Of a DNA stretch of 64,000 bases, positions 16,747 to 25,186 are shown in pieces. Source of the DNA: Mycolicibacterium hodleri (lineage in GTDB: Bacteria > Actinomycetota > Actinomycetes > Mycobacteriales > Mycobacteriaceae); contig NZ_RCZG01000009.1 in NCBI RefSeq assembly GCF_006439015.1, positions 64,348 to 128,347 on the forward strand, read 5' to 3'. The translations under genes were made by a program, and so were the position numbers. The notes below the pieces were generated by a model. The model searched no databases and was not told the origin of the DNA. It saw only the letters and a program-made list of their open reading frames with translations. Numbering within the stretch: the stretch's first letter is position 1; each line of letters starts with the position of its first letter.

Positions 16747-17780
16747 GCGCGCGCCTTCCCGAGGCTCTCACCGAGTATGCCGGTAGGACGGATGAGCAGG
16801 ACGAGGACCAGCAAGACGAAGGCCACCACGTCACGCCATTGGGTGCCGAAGAGCGCCTGGCCGTAATTCTCCATCACGCCGAGGATCAGACCGCCGAGCA
16901 ACGCGCCACGCAGGTTTCCGATCCCGCCGAGAACGGCCGCCGAGAACGCCTTGATGCCGAGCAGAAACCCGCCGGAGTAGATGATGCCCTGCGGCACCTT
17001 CAAGGTGTAAAGCAACGCGGCCGCACCCGCCAGCAGACCACCGATGAGGAAGGTGGTCATGATGATGCGCTCGCGAGAGACGCCCATGAGGGTCGCGGTG
17101 GTCGAATCCTGCGCGACCGCACGGATGCCGCGGCCGAACTTGGTGCGGTTGATCGCGATGTCGGTCAAGAGGGCCAGCACCAACGCGGACGCGATGATCA
17201 CCAGCGTCACGTCGGAGACCGTCGCCCCGAAGACGGTGAACTGAGTCTTCGGCTGCACCAAGATGATCGGCTGTTGCGCATTTGAGCCGCCGTAACCCTT
17301 GATGATCTGCGGCAGGATGAAGTGCACGAACTCCTGCAGCACGAATGACATGCCGATCGCGGTGATGAGGAACGTCAAGGGCCGCGCGTTCCGGCGACGC
17401 AGCGGCCGGTAGGCGACGAACTCCAAACCCACTGCGGCCGTGCCCGACACCAGCATCGCGAAGATCATCGCGATACCCAGGTACACGATCGTCAGCAGAA
17501 CGCCCTTGTTGTAGGCGTTTCCGTTCGGGGCGAAGCCGAGGACGAAATCCAGGCAGAAGTACGTGCCGAACATGCCGAACATGAAGATCTCGGAGTGCGC
17601 GAAGTTGATCAGTCGCAGAACACCGAACACCAGCGTGTAACCGACGGCCACCAGTGCATAGATGGCACCCCAGGAGAGGCCGTCGATCGTCAACTGCCAG
17701 AAGCCGTTCAACAGGCCATCGACGTTGAAGTTGATATTGGCTGCCTGGCAAGCGAATTGGTCGATGCAGTCGTGCATCAT
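16743..17780 (-). CDS. livH: Branched-chain amino-acid ABC transporter permease (LivH type)
   Basis: A 345-residue membrane permease with about eight helices. The family blocks are GLSWGAIYALVAVGYTLVFGVLRLINFAHSE near residue 33 and the coupling loop TKFGRGIRAVAQDSTTATLMGV. It pairs with LivM. Two adjacent ATG codons start the frame. A 79-bp gap with a strong hairpin separates it from livK upstream, so its expression is likely lower than that of the binding protein. Confidence 0.92.
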   Translation of the reverse strand: MMHDCIDQFACQAANINFNVDGLLNGFWQLTIDGLSWGAIYALVAVGYTLVFGVLRLINFAHSEIFMFGMFGTYFCLDFVLGFAPNGNAYNKGVLLTIVYLGIAMIFAMLVSGTAAVGLEFVAYRPLRRRNARPLTFLITAIGMSFVLQEFVHFILPQIIKGYGGSNAQQPIILVQPKTQFTVFGATVSDVTLVIIASALVLALLTDIAINRTKFGRGIRAVAQDSTTATLMGVSRERIIMTTFLIGGLLAGAAALLYTLKVPQGIIYSGGFLLGIKAFSAAVLGGIGNLRGALLGGLILGVMENYGQALFGTQWRDVVAFVLLVLVLLIRPTGILGESLGKARA

Positions 17781-17810
17781 CCGGCGGTGACTCCTTGGTG
17801 AATAACGGAT

Positions 17811-17851
17811 ACGAGGCGCGCCCGAGCCCTGCGGCCTCGGACGCGCCTCGT
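17811..17851 (-). terminator. Intra-operon hairpin between livK and livH
   Basis: Arms ACGAGGCGCG and CGCGCCTCGT pair perfectly, continue with CCGAG/CTCGG after one mismatched position, and close on a 9-nt loop. Located 9 bp after the livK stop. Likely a partial terminator or 3' stabiliser that lets the binding-protein mRNA outnumber the permease mRNA. Confidence 0.6.
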
Positions 17852-17859
17852 GTCAACGG

Positions 17860-19071
17860 CTACTGAACCTTGAAGATCCAAATCAGGTTCGTGGTCAGCT
17901 CCCCGGTGGGCGACCACTGGTACTTACGTGCCAGGCCTTGACCGTTGTAGTTCTTGACGTAATCCAACAGCGCCGGTCGGGTGATGGCACCCGAGTCGAT
18001 GCCCTTGAGCAAGATGGTCCCCAGGTCGTAGCCCTCGGTGCTGTAAGTGCCGGGCTCCTGGCCGAACTTCTTGGTGTAGTCCTCGGCGAACGTTCCCGTG
18101 GCAGGACCGCACGGGCACGACAGGATCGCGCCCTTGGATGACTCACCTGCCTGCTTGACGAACTCCGGGTCCTTGGTGCCGTCGGCGCTCACGAAGGTCG
18201 CCTCGACTCCGCCGTCCTTCAACTGCTGGACGAACGGCGCCGCTTCGCTGTAGTAGCCGCTATAGAAGACGGCGTCCGGGCTGACACCCTTGATCTGCGT
18301 GACAGCTGCGGAGAAGTCCTTGTCACCCTTCTTGACCTGAATGTTGCAGGCCGAATCGGCGACGGGCCCGAGGGTTTCGCGCACGGGAACGGCCAAGCCG
18401 AGGCCGTAGTCGGTGCTGTCGTCGACGACGCAGATCTTCTTGTAGCCGAGCGTGTTCTTCAGGTAGTTGGCCACGGAAGGACCCTGCACGCCGTCGTTGG
18501 CCAGCCCACGGAAGAAGGTCTTCCAGCCGTTCTCGCTCAGCGTCGGGTTGGTCGCCGATGCCGTGGCGGCGACGAGCCCAGCCTGGTCGAACACCGTACC
18601 GGTGGCCTTGGTCTCGCCCGAGAAGGCGGGACCGACCAAGCCGATCGTGTACTGGTCATCGACGATCTGCGGGGCGATACCGGTGGCCTTCTGCGGATCA
18701 CCCTCGGTGTCGAACGGCTTCAGCTGCACCTGGCAACCGGGGTTGGCGGCGTTGTGGATGTCGATGGCCATCTGCACGCCATTCTTGATGTTGATGCCGA
18801 GCGCTGCGTCGGGACCGGTGAGAGCACCCGCCATGGCGATCGACACCGGCGGGCAGGTCGCCTTTCCGTCGCCGGCCGGATCCGCAGGCGCCTCCCCCTC
18901 GGCCGCCTTGACCTCGGCGCCGTTCTCGTCGATCTGTACCTGCTCGACGATCTTCAGGTCAGCTTGCGACGTGCTGCTCTCCGGTGCCGACTGATTGCAG
19001 CCAGCGATACCGAGCACGAGCAAGCCCGCGCTCCCGAGAGCAAATGCATTACGTGCCATGCGACCGCGCAC
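17860..19071 (-). CDS. livK: Branched-chain amino-acid ABC transporter substrate-binding lipoprotein (LivK type)
   Basis: A 403-residue lipoprotein that captures the solute outside the membrane for LivHM. The signal peptide ends in the lipobox LGIAGC (Cys25), followed by a flexible acidic linker to about residue 70. The type-1 periplasmic-binding fold then runs through VSIAMAGALTGPDAALGINIKNGVQ and VDDSTDYGLGL. Several cysteine pairs (NPGCQ, DSACN, SCPCGP) suggest disulfides. The GTG start has a strong GGAGG at 6-nt spacing; an ATG four codons in is weaker. First gene of livKHMGF. Confidence 0.9.
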   Translation of the reverse strand: MRGRMARNAFALGSAGLLVLGIAGCNQSAPESSTSQADLKIVEQVQIDENGAEVKAAEGEAPADPAGDGKATCPPVSIAMAGALTGPDAALGINIKNGVQMAIDIHNAANPGCQVQLKPFDTEGDPQKATGIAPQIVDDQYTIGLVGPAFSGETKATGTVFDQAGLVAATASATNPTLSENGWKTFFRGLANDGVQGPSVANYLKNTLGYKKICVVDDSTDYGLGLAVPVRETLGPVADSACNIQVKKGDKDFSAAVTQIKGVSPDAVFYSGYYSEAAPFVQQLKDGGVEATFVSADGTKDPEFVKQAGESSKGAILSCPCGPATGTFAEDYTKKFGQEPGTYSTEGYDLGTILLKGIDSGAITRPALLDYVKNYNGQGLARKYQWSPTGELTTNLIWIFKVQ

Positions 19072-19149
19072 GTGTCACCTCCGTGTCAACTTTGTCAGGG
19101 GCCCGACGACGCAGGTCACGTTGCCCGGGGCCGCCGATGCTTCGGGTAG

Positions 19150-19184
19150 AACATAGCCAACACATCGCGCCGGTGCGCGATGTT
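19150..19184 (-). promoter_or_regulatory. Putative liv operon promoter with inverted repeat
   Basis: On the minus strand a TATGTT -10 (19155-19150) is preceded by an 8-bp perfect inverted repeat, CATCGCGC-cggt-GCGCGATG (19163-19182 on +), placed over the -35 region. This fits a repressor site controlling livKHMGF. The assignment is by pattern only. Confidence 0.4.
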
Positions 19185-19223
19185 GACGAACGCGGACTGA
19201 GTGTCGCCTGTGTAATCGGCCGA

Positions 19224-19247
19224 AACTGCGCGTCAAGAAACGCAGTT
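19224..19247 (-). terminator. Hairpin directly after pdtaR
   Basis: AACTGCG and CGCAGTT form a 7-bp stem around a 10-nt loop, starting 2 bp beyond the pdtaR stop on the minus strand. Possible terminator. Confidence 0.45.
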
Positions 19248-19248
19248 G

Positions 19249-19857
19249 TTACGTCTCGGGCGTGTCCAAAGTTTCCAGAACGACCTCGGCGACACGCCTC
19301 ATCGTCGTGCGACGGTCCATCGCCGCACGCTGAATCCACTTGAACGCTTCCGGCTCCGACATCTTCTGCTTGGCCTGCAGCAAACCCTTTGCGCGCTCGA
19401 CCAGTTTGCGCGTCTCGAGCCGGTCCGACAGCGACGCCACCTCCGATTCGAGTGCTGAGATCTCGCCGAATCGACTGACGGCCAACTCGATCGCCGGAAT
19501 GAGATCGGTGATCGAGAACGGCTTCACCAGATACGCCATGGCACCGGCATCACGGGCACGCTCGACCAGCTCGCGCTGCGAGAACGCGGTCAATATCAAG
19601 ATCGGGGCGATGCGCTTCGTCGCGATCTCAGCGGCCGCGTCGATGCCGTCCCGCCGCGGCATCTTGACGTCCATGATCACGAGGTCGGGACGGAGGCTTT
19701 CGGCCAGCTCGACCGCCTCTTGACCGTCACCGGCCTCGCCGACCACCTCGTAGCCCTCTTCGCGGAGCATCTCCGCCAGATCCATGCGGATGAGTGCTTC
19801 GTCCTCGGCGATGAGGACACGGTGCGGCTTGCCAGCGTCCGTCGGTGACCCAGTCAT
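19249..19857 (-). CDS. pdtaR: ANTAR-domain response regulator PdtaR
   Basis: PdtaR (Rv1626) is the cytosolic response regulator of the PdtaS kinase. Its C-terminal ANTAR domain binds RNA hairpins to prevent early termination. Seen: receiver domain with acidic pair AEDEAL, phosphoacceptor Asp63 in VIMDVKMPRRDG, and conserved Thr/Lys in ILTAFSQ and YLVKPFS. An ANTAR three-helix bundle follows (residues about 140-200: LETRKLVERAKGLLQAKQKMSEPEAFKWIQRAAMDRR is the key region). At 202 residues it matches the family. The ATG at 19857 aligns with the M. tuberculosis start; a GTG two codons upstream also exists. The PdtaS gene is not in this window. Confidence 0.96.
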   Translation of the reverse strand: MTGSPTDAGKPHRVLIAEDEALIRMDLAEMLREEGYEVVGEAGDGQEAVELAESLRPDLVIMDVKMPRRDGIDAAAEIATKRIAPILILTAFSQRELVERARDAGAMAYLVKPFSITDLIPAIELAVSRFGEISALESEVASLSDRLETRKLVERAKGLLQAKQKMSEPEAFKWIQRAAMDRRTTMRRVAEVVLETLDTPET

Positions 19858-19952
19858 GAGCACATTGTCGCGTGAGTACCGCAGAACAGCGACCGCGGGG
19901 CCGTGACCACCGTCCGGGTCGATCCTCTATGGTGGGAAACCGCACCGCGAAG

Positions 19953-20029
19953 GCCCTCGTATCCCAATTGGCAGAGGAAACGGATTCAAAACCCGTGCAG
20001 TGTGAGTTCGAGTCTCACCGAGGGCACCA
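19953..20029 (+). tRNA. tRNA-Leu (anticodon CAA)
   Basis: A 77-nt cloverleaf with encoded CCA. The acceptor stem GCCCTCG/CGAGGGC is perfect, the discriminator is A, and the T arm is GTGAG-TTCGAGT-CTCAC. The anticodon stem ACGGA/CCCGT contains one A-C pair beside the loop TTCAAAA, giving anticodon CAA (Leu, UUG codons). The variable region is only about 5 nt, unlike the long arm of ordinary leucine tRNAs. It is preceded by a possible TATGGT -10 at 19928-19933. A tRNA-Leu at this place next to pdtaR is also known in M. tuberculosis. Confidence 0.92.
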
Positions 20030-20139
20030 GGCTAGTTGCCAACGGCGTTGCAGTTCAGCGGTATGTCTTTGGCTCGGACACGGCGGCGATCGTAAGTGCA
20101 GGGTGCCTTCGTGATCTGCGCTGCGTCCGGACACGGGTT

Positions 20140-20145
20140 TAAGGT
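20140..20145 (+). promoter_or_regulatory. -10 hexamer of the alpha/beta-hydrolase gene
   Basis: TAAGGT ends 6 nt before the ATG at 20152, the leaderless pattern. Confidence 0.45.
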
Positions 20146-20151
20146 GCGCGC

Positions 20152-20796
20152 ATGAGGCTCCCGTGGCGGCGTCGGGCCACCGCTCCCCCCACCGCAACGG
20201 TGATTACCGTCGAGCCGCTGCTCCCGCCGATGGTCGATCAGCTGCTCGGCATCATGCGCAAGGCACTGCGTGGATTCGCCACCAGCAACGGGCGCGTGCA
20301 GAAGCGACTGCCCGTGGGCCTCAGCTTGACGTCGTCGGGCATGGCCGCCGCGGTCGACAACCTCAACGCGATGATCCTCGGCACTCCCGGCCCGATCTAC
20401 CTGCTCGGGCATTCACGCGGGGCGCAGATCATCGGCGACTGGTTGGCGACCTATGGGCGCACCGCGCCGCCAGATCTCATCGCCCGCATCGTGACCGTGA
20501 TCCTGCTCGGAAACCCGCAGCGCGCAGTCGGCGGTAGGGGTGGCACGTCCGCGGATGGCAAGAAGCTCATTCCCACGCCGAGCGACACGCCCTTCGAGGT
20601 GATCGATTTCTGCCGCAGGGCCGACGGGTGGGCGAACGCCGATGGCTGGTGGGTGAAGCCGTGGGCGATCCCGACGAAGCAGGTTAGCCGCTCGAACACG
20701 GCCCACCTGTTCTATGCCAATGTCAGCCCGTTCGATGCGGGCAACCTGACGCGGGCCCGGGTCGGTAGGACCACCTACATGGTCAGCCCGGTGTGA
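20152..20796 (+). CDS. Alpha/beta-hydrolase-like protein (PE-PPE/cutinase-like core)
   Basis: A 214-residue protein with the nucleophile elbow LLGHSRGAQIIGDWL (Ser about residue 91) preceded by an IYLLGHS beta-strand. This is the arrangement of mycobacterial PE-PPE-domain hydrolases, cutinase-like esterases and mycobacteriophage LysB-type lipolysins. The catalytic acid could lie in EVIDFCRRADGWAN (about 160) and the histidine in NTAHLFYAN (about 188), the usual order. No signal peptide is evident. It stands alone between the tRNA gene and the DUF2339 gene. It may be a mycolate-ester or other lipid esterase; the substrate is unknown. Confidence 0.65.
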   Translation: MRLPWRRRATAPPTATVITVEPLLPPMVDQLLGIMRKALRGFATSNGRVQKRLPVGLSLTSSGMAAAVDNLNAMILGTPGPIYLLGHSRGAQIIGDWLATYGRTAPPDLIARIVTVILLGNPQRAVGGRGGTSADGKKLIPTPSDTPFEVIDFCRRADGWANADGWWVKPWAIPTKQVSRSNTAHLFYANVSPFDAGNLTRARVGRTTYMVSPV

Positions 20797-20810
20797 TTGC
20801 CGAACGCTGA

Positions 20811-22580
20811 CTAGGCCCGCAATTCGCGCTCGTCCTGCTGCGCGAGCAGTCGCGCATAGCCGGCGCCCATTCCGAGCAAGGCCAGCCCGACGACGATGAA
20901 GACCACGACGCGGAAGATGCCGTCCAGCGTCCCGAGATCGAAGAGGAACAGCTTGGCCACGGCGGCCGCGACGAGTGTCATACCACCTCCGAGGGGCAAT
21001 GACCGTTTCGCTCGGGGAACTCTCGTGGCGTAGCGGAAGGCGGCTGCCGCCAACGCAATCCAGCAGATCGTTGCCGCGACGTGGCCGGCGAAGAAGCCTT
21101 GGACCTCGCCGCCGAGCAATACACCTGCGGTCACGGCGAACATGGTGATTCCATACAGCGCAACCAGTGTCGCAGCCGCCCACGACCAGTCCCTGGGCCA
21201 CGACCACGCGATCGCGACGGCGACCGCCACCATCAGCACGCTGGCGACCAGTGTCGACACGGCAATCGGCGTGCGTAGCGCCGTCGGCATGACCAACGTC
21301 GACAGCGGGGCGTAGCCGAGATGGAACAGCCCCCCGATGATGCCGAAACCCAGCGCACACCAGCGAGCGACCCGACTCCGTCGACCAGCGACCGCCGCGA
21401 CGACCGCCATCGCGAGCAGTACCGGCCCCGCCACCGGGCCGTCGAAGGCGACCATCACGGCGATGAGGGCCGCCACCGCAGCAAGTGCCGACCAGATCGT
21501 CTGAACCGGTGTGGTGACCATCGACAGCCGGCCACCGGCCAGCACGATCCCCATCAGCACCGCTGACAGGACCGCAGCCATCAGGGAAGCAACGGCTCCG
21601 CCGACCGCCAATGAGGCTGCCAACACGGGCATCGTCCCCGCCGCGCTCAGCAGTCCCATGGCGACCGAATTCCTGGTGTGCGGCAGCAGGATCAGCGCGC
21701 TCGAGACCGCGAGTACACCCGCCAACGCACACGCGACCGCCAGCAGGGGCGACTGCTCGGAACTGAAGTAGGTCAACGCCAGCGCGACGAGAACCGGAAG
21801 TGTGCTCACCGCCATGCGTGCCGCGTGCAGACCGATCCAGTCCCTGCCCAGTTGCACCGGCACCGAGGCGGCGCTCAAGGCCAGCATGAAGCCCACCAGC
21901 GCCAGGATGCTGTGATCGGCGACCACCGGCGCCAGACCGAGCAGCGGGACCAGTACCAGCAGGCCAAGATGCTCGCTGTTCCAGCGACGCGACAGCATGA
22001 GACCCGCCAACGCGACTGCCGCCGCGATCGCCAGGCCGACAGGTGCCGACACGTAGTGGTAGATCGTGGTCACGGCGATGACGTCCACGTATGCCGCCGC
22101 AATACCCGTCGCGGCCAACGCGATCGCACCCACCCGACCACCCGGGCGGCGACTCAGCCGCCAGGCGGCTCCTACCAGTCCGGCTGCCAAGGCCGCGCCC
22201 GCGAACACCCTGAACTCCGGACGGAGGATCCCCGCCTGGGCGGCAAGGACCAGCAGCAGAACCACGCCAACCAGCGTGACGGCCACCCCGGCGACCGCGA
22301 GCGCCTTGCCGATCCAGCCGTCCGACCGAGGTGACTGCGTTGGCGGTGGCACCGGTGGGGCGGGCGCCCACCGGACCGGCTCGACGGGCGCGCCGGGTGG
22401 TTGCCGAAGAGCGGCGGTGGGCCATGCCGGCGGCGGTGGGTGCGCCTGTGGCTGCGACGGTCGTTCCGTCACGATGCGTTCGAGCTGCCGCAGGTCGACC
22501 GACGCCCTCGCCAAGTACGCAGCGATGGAAGCGAAGTCGGATGACAACCTGGCGATGACGGCCTGATCCGGTTCGGTCAT
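20811..22580 (-). CDS. DUF2339 multi-pass membrane protein
   Basis: A 589-residue protein. Residues 1 to about 85 are cytosolic, with a short helical segment (FASIAAYLARASVDLRQLERIV) and a Pro-rich stretch. After that nearly the whole chain is hydrophobic, with about 18 predicted membrane helices. The GWIGKALAVAGVAVTLVGVVLLL entry into the membrane region is typical of DUF2339 proteins, which are common in actinobacteria and have no assigned function. The ATG at 22580 has no strong ribosome site. It follows the two-component regulator gene by 53 bp on the same strand and may be co-transcribed. Confidence 0.8.
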   Translation of the reverse strand: MTEPDQAVIARLSSDFASIAAYLARASVDLRQLERIVTERPSQPQAHPPPPAWPTAALRQPPGAPVEPVRWAPAPPVPPPTQSPRSDGWIGKALAVAGVAVTLVGVVLLLVLAAQAGILRPEFRVFAGAALAAGLVGAAWRLSRRPGGRVGAIALAATGIAAAYVDVIAVTTIYHYVSAPVGLAIAAAVALAGLMLSRRWNSEHLGLLVLVPLLGLAPVVADHSILALVGFMLALSAASVPVQLGRDWIGLHAARMAVSTLPVLVALALTYFSSEQSPLLAVACALAGVLAVSSALILLPHTRNSVAMGLLSAAGTMPVLAASLAVGGAVASLMAAVLSAVLMGIVLAGGRLSMVTTPVQTIWSALAAVAALIAVMVAFDGPVAGPVLLAMAVVAAVAGRRSRVARWCALGFGIIGGLFHLGYAPLSTLVMPTALRTPIAVSTLVASVLMVAVAVAIAWSWPRDWSWAAATLVALYGITMFAVTAGVLLGGEVQGFFAGHVAATICWIALAAAAFRYATRVPRAKRSLPLGGGMTLVAAAVAKLFLFDLGTLDGIFRVVVFIVVGLALLGMGAGYARLLAQQDERELRA

Positions 22581-22633
22581 GACGCCATGGTGGCACCGAT
22601 GACGTACGAGGGGATGAGTAGTACTACGGGGAT

Positions 22634-23290
22634 CTACTGGTCGAGACCGTGCTCTATCGCGTAGCGCGCCAATTCGACGCGATTGGCCACCTGCAACTTC
22701 CGAAACGTCGCCTGCACGTGGTTCTCCACCGTACGGTGACTCAAGGACAGCTGCTCGGCGATCTGCTTGGCAGTCAAGCCCTTCGCGACATACCTGAGTA
22801 TTTCGGTCTCGCGGTCGGTCAGACTCGGGATGGCACCGCCGCCCGGGTTCCGCGCGATCCGCCGATACTCGCCAAGAACCAAACCGGCCAATCCCGGGGT
22901 GAACACGGCACGGCCCTGTCCGGTAGCCCGAACCGCTTCAGCGAGTTCGCCCTTCGATGCACTCTTGACGAGATAGCCGGTGGCGCCGGCCTTCACGGCC
23001 TCCAACACGTCGTCGCGTTCGTCGGATGCGGAGAGAACGAGAACGCGGGAGGACGGCGACACCGTCAGCACCTCGGCGGTGGCTCCGGCACCGCTGCCAT
23101 CCGACAGGCGCATGTCCATCACCACCACGTCGGGTTTGACGACGGCCGCGCGGCGCCGTGCCGAACCGACACCGTCAGCCGTGGCGACGACGGTGAATCC
23201 CTCCTCGGCGAGGTCCCTGGCAACCGCGTCACGCCAGATCGGATGGTCGTCCACGACCATCACGGTAAACGCGGAATGGTCAGCTCCCAT
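22634..23290 (-). CDS. LuxR/NarL-family response regulator (MacR type)
   Basis: A 218-residue DNA-binding response regulator. The receiver domain has VVDDHP, phosphoacceptor Asp59 in VVVMDMRLSDG, and the SAS/K switch region LSASDE and YLVKSASKGEL. A GerE-type helix-turn-helix follows from about residue 150 (LTDRETEILRYVAKGLTAKQIAEQLSLSHRTVENHV). It overlaps the sensor kinase gene by 31 bp, with an AGGAAGGGG ribosome site inside that gene. It is presumably phosphorylated by the adjoining MacS-like kinase. Targets may include the linked amino-acid importer, an inference from position. Confidence 0.9.
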   Translation of the reverse strand: MGADHSAFTVMVVDDHPIWRDAVARDLAEEGFTVVATADGVGSARRRAAVVKPDVVVMDMRLSDGSGAGATAEVLTVSPSSRVLVLSASDERDDVLEAVKAGATGYLVKSASKGELAEAVRATGQGRAVFTPGLAGLVLGEYRRIARNPGGGAIPSLTDRETEILRYVAKGLTAKQIAEQLSLSHRTVENHVQATFRKLQVANRVELARYAIEHGLDQ

Positions 23291-24393
23291 TCGGTTCCCC
23301 TTCCTGGCTCCGTGGTCAACCGTGCGCTACCGCCCAGCCAATTCATCCGTCCGACAATCGATTTAGACACTCCGGCTCGACCCTCGTCGACGGCTTCCTC
23401 CAGCCGGCCAGCCGGGATCCCCGTCCCGTCATCACGAACACTGATCACGACCGAGCCGTCCAGATCCTCGAGCAGTACGAAGGCTCGCGCCTCCGCACCC
23501 GCATGAGCGACGACGTTGTCCAGGGCGTTGACCACCGCCGCGTCGACTTCTCCCGCCACGTCGGCGGAGAGCATGACCGGTTCGGCGGGCAGACTCACCG
23601 ACACTCGGTCAGAGGCATGGCTGCGCAGCATCGGGATGAGATCGGCCTCGATCCCCTGAGGTGCCCGGGCGCCCGCGTCACTGACCCAGCGCCTCAACGC
23701 GCGCTCCTGTTGACCGGCCAACTCCGCGAGTTCGGCTGTCGGACCGCCGATCTCACGCCCTCGTCGCGCCACTAGCGCCAATACCTGGATGGCGCCGTCG
23801 TGAACCTCCCTGGACAGCCGTTCCCGCTCCTCGAGCGACGCCGCCAGCCGCGCCGCTCGCTGCAACTCGGTGTGGGCGCGGCGGGCCGTCTGGGCGGCCA
23901 TCCCGATGGCCAATCCGACCGCGAGTTCGATCACGACCGTGGCATTGCGACCGACGTCGATGCTGACATAGCCCTTGAGCGCCGCGTTGGACGCCGTCAC
24001 CACCAGTCCGATCACCATGCCGGCGACTGGGCCGGCCAGGATCGCCGCCGAAATCGTGGCGTTGGTGGCCCACAACGTCGTCGGCCAAGATTGGTTGTCC
24101 AAAGCCCACTGGTCGGAGGCGACGATGTCCGTCGAGAGCATCAGGGCGACGACCACCACGACTTCGGCGCCCACCCACGCGCGCCGTCGACCGTAGCCGT
24201 GGAGGTACGCCACTGCGCAGGCGACGCTCCACGAGATCAGCACCGCGAATAGCGCCCACCCGATGGCGGGGCGCTCGAGGTCGTCGTTGATCGCGATCTG
24301 GAAACCCAGTGCGTAGAGACAACTCAGCAGCCGGAAGACCTGCGCCGCCCGCCAGAGCGGAGCGGCTGGATCGGGTAACGGTGCCGCCGGCAT
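23260..24393 (-). CDS. MacS-family sensor histidine kinase (DUF5931/HisKA_3)
   Basis: A 377-residue membrane kinase. About five hydrophobic helices fill residues 15-170, the layout of the DUF5931 sensor region of MacS proteins. A coiled segment leads to the H-box ERLSREVHDGAIQ (His198) of the HisKA_3 class. The ATPase domain has N-box NALDNVVAHAG and G-box SVRDDGTGIP, ending at GRGTEWELTIP. The gene starts 7 bp after the ABC ATPase stop, so it is likely part of the same operon. The signal is unknown; the short outside loops suggest sensing within the membrane. Confidence 0.88.
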   Translation of the reverse strand: MPAAPLPDPAAPLWRAAQVFRLLSCLYALGFQIAINDDLERPAIGWALFAVLISWSVACAVAYLHGYGRRRAWVGAEVVVVVALMLSTDIVASDQWALDNQSWPTTLWATNATISAAILAGPVAGMVIGLVVTASNAALKGYVSIDVGRNATVVIELAVGLAIGMAAQTARRAHTELQRAARLAASLEERERLSREVHDGAIQVLALVARRGREIGGPTAELAELAGQQERALRRWVSDAGARAPQGIEADLIPMLRSHASDRVSVSLPAEPVMLSADVAGEVDAAVVNALDNVVAHAGAEARAFVLLEDLDGSVVISVRDDGTGIPAGRLEEAVDEGRAGVSKSIVGRMNWLGGSARLTTEPGRGTEWELTIPRLP

Positions 24394-24400
24394 GCCCCTG

Positions 24401-25186
24401 CTACATCACCTTGGACAGGAAGGCCTTCGTACGTTCTTCCTGCGGGTTGCTGAGCACGTCACGCGGATTGCCCCGCTCGACGATCACGCCGGCGTCCATG
24501 AACACCAACTGGTCGGCGACTTCACGAGCGAAACCCATTTCGTGGGTGACCACCACCATCGTCATACCCTCGCTGGCGAGCTTCTTCATGACGCCCAGCA
24601 CCTCGCCGACGAGCTCCGGGTCGAGCGCGGAGGTGGGCTCGTCGAACAGCATCAGCTTGGGATCCATCGCCAACGCCCGCGCGATCGCGACCCGCTGCTG
24701 TTGGCCCCCGGACAGTTGGGCCGGATAGGCGGTGGCCTTCTCCGCCATTCCCACCTGCTCGAGAAGGTCCTTTGCGCGCTCGATCGCGACAGCCTTCTTG
24801 ACGCCCTTCACCTGAATGGGTGCCTCGATGATGTTGGCCAGCGCCGTGCGATGCGGGAACAGGTTGAAGTGCTGGAAGACCATGCCGATGTCGCGGCGCT
24901 GCCTGGCGGCCTCCCGCGGTGGCATCTCGTAGAGCTTGTCGCCCCGCTCTCGGTAACCGATCAGCTCACCGTCGACGTGCAATCGGCCGCCGTTGACCTG
25001 CTCGAGGTGATTGATGCAGCGCAGGAAGGTCGACTTGCCTGACCCCGACGGACCTACCAGAACCAACACCTGACCGCGACCGATCTCCAGCGTGACGCCC
25101 TTGAGGACCTTGAGGGCGCCGAAGTTCTTGCAGACGCCTTCGGCCTTGACCATCGGCGTAGTCGACGCGCCGGAATCCTTACTCAT
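24401..25186 (-). CDS. Polar amino-acid ABC transporter ATP-binding protein (GlnQ type)
   Basis: A 261-residue ATPase of the glutamine/glutamate-type importers. It has Walker A GPSGSGKST, FQHFNLFPHRTALANI, signature LSGGQQQRVAIARAL, and Walker B LMLFDEPTSALDPELVGEVL followed by the MTMVVVTHEMGFAREVADQ block that marks GlnQ/HisP. The ATG overlaps the permease stop by 4 bp. It energises the permease encoded just upstream. Confidence 0.93.
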   Translation of the reverse strand: MSKDSGASTTPMVKAEGVCKNFGALKVLKGVTLEIGRGQVLVLVGPSGSGKSTFLRCINHLEQVNGGRLHVDGELIGYRERGDKLYEMPPREAARQRRDIGMVFQHFNLFPHRTALANIIEAPIQVKGVKKAVAIERAKDLLEQVGMAEKATAYPAQLSGGQQQRVAIARALAMDPKLMLFDEPTSALDPELVGEVLGVMKKLASEGMTMVVVTHEMGFAREVADQLVFMDAGVIVERGNPRDVLSNPQEERTKAFLSKVM

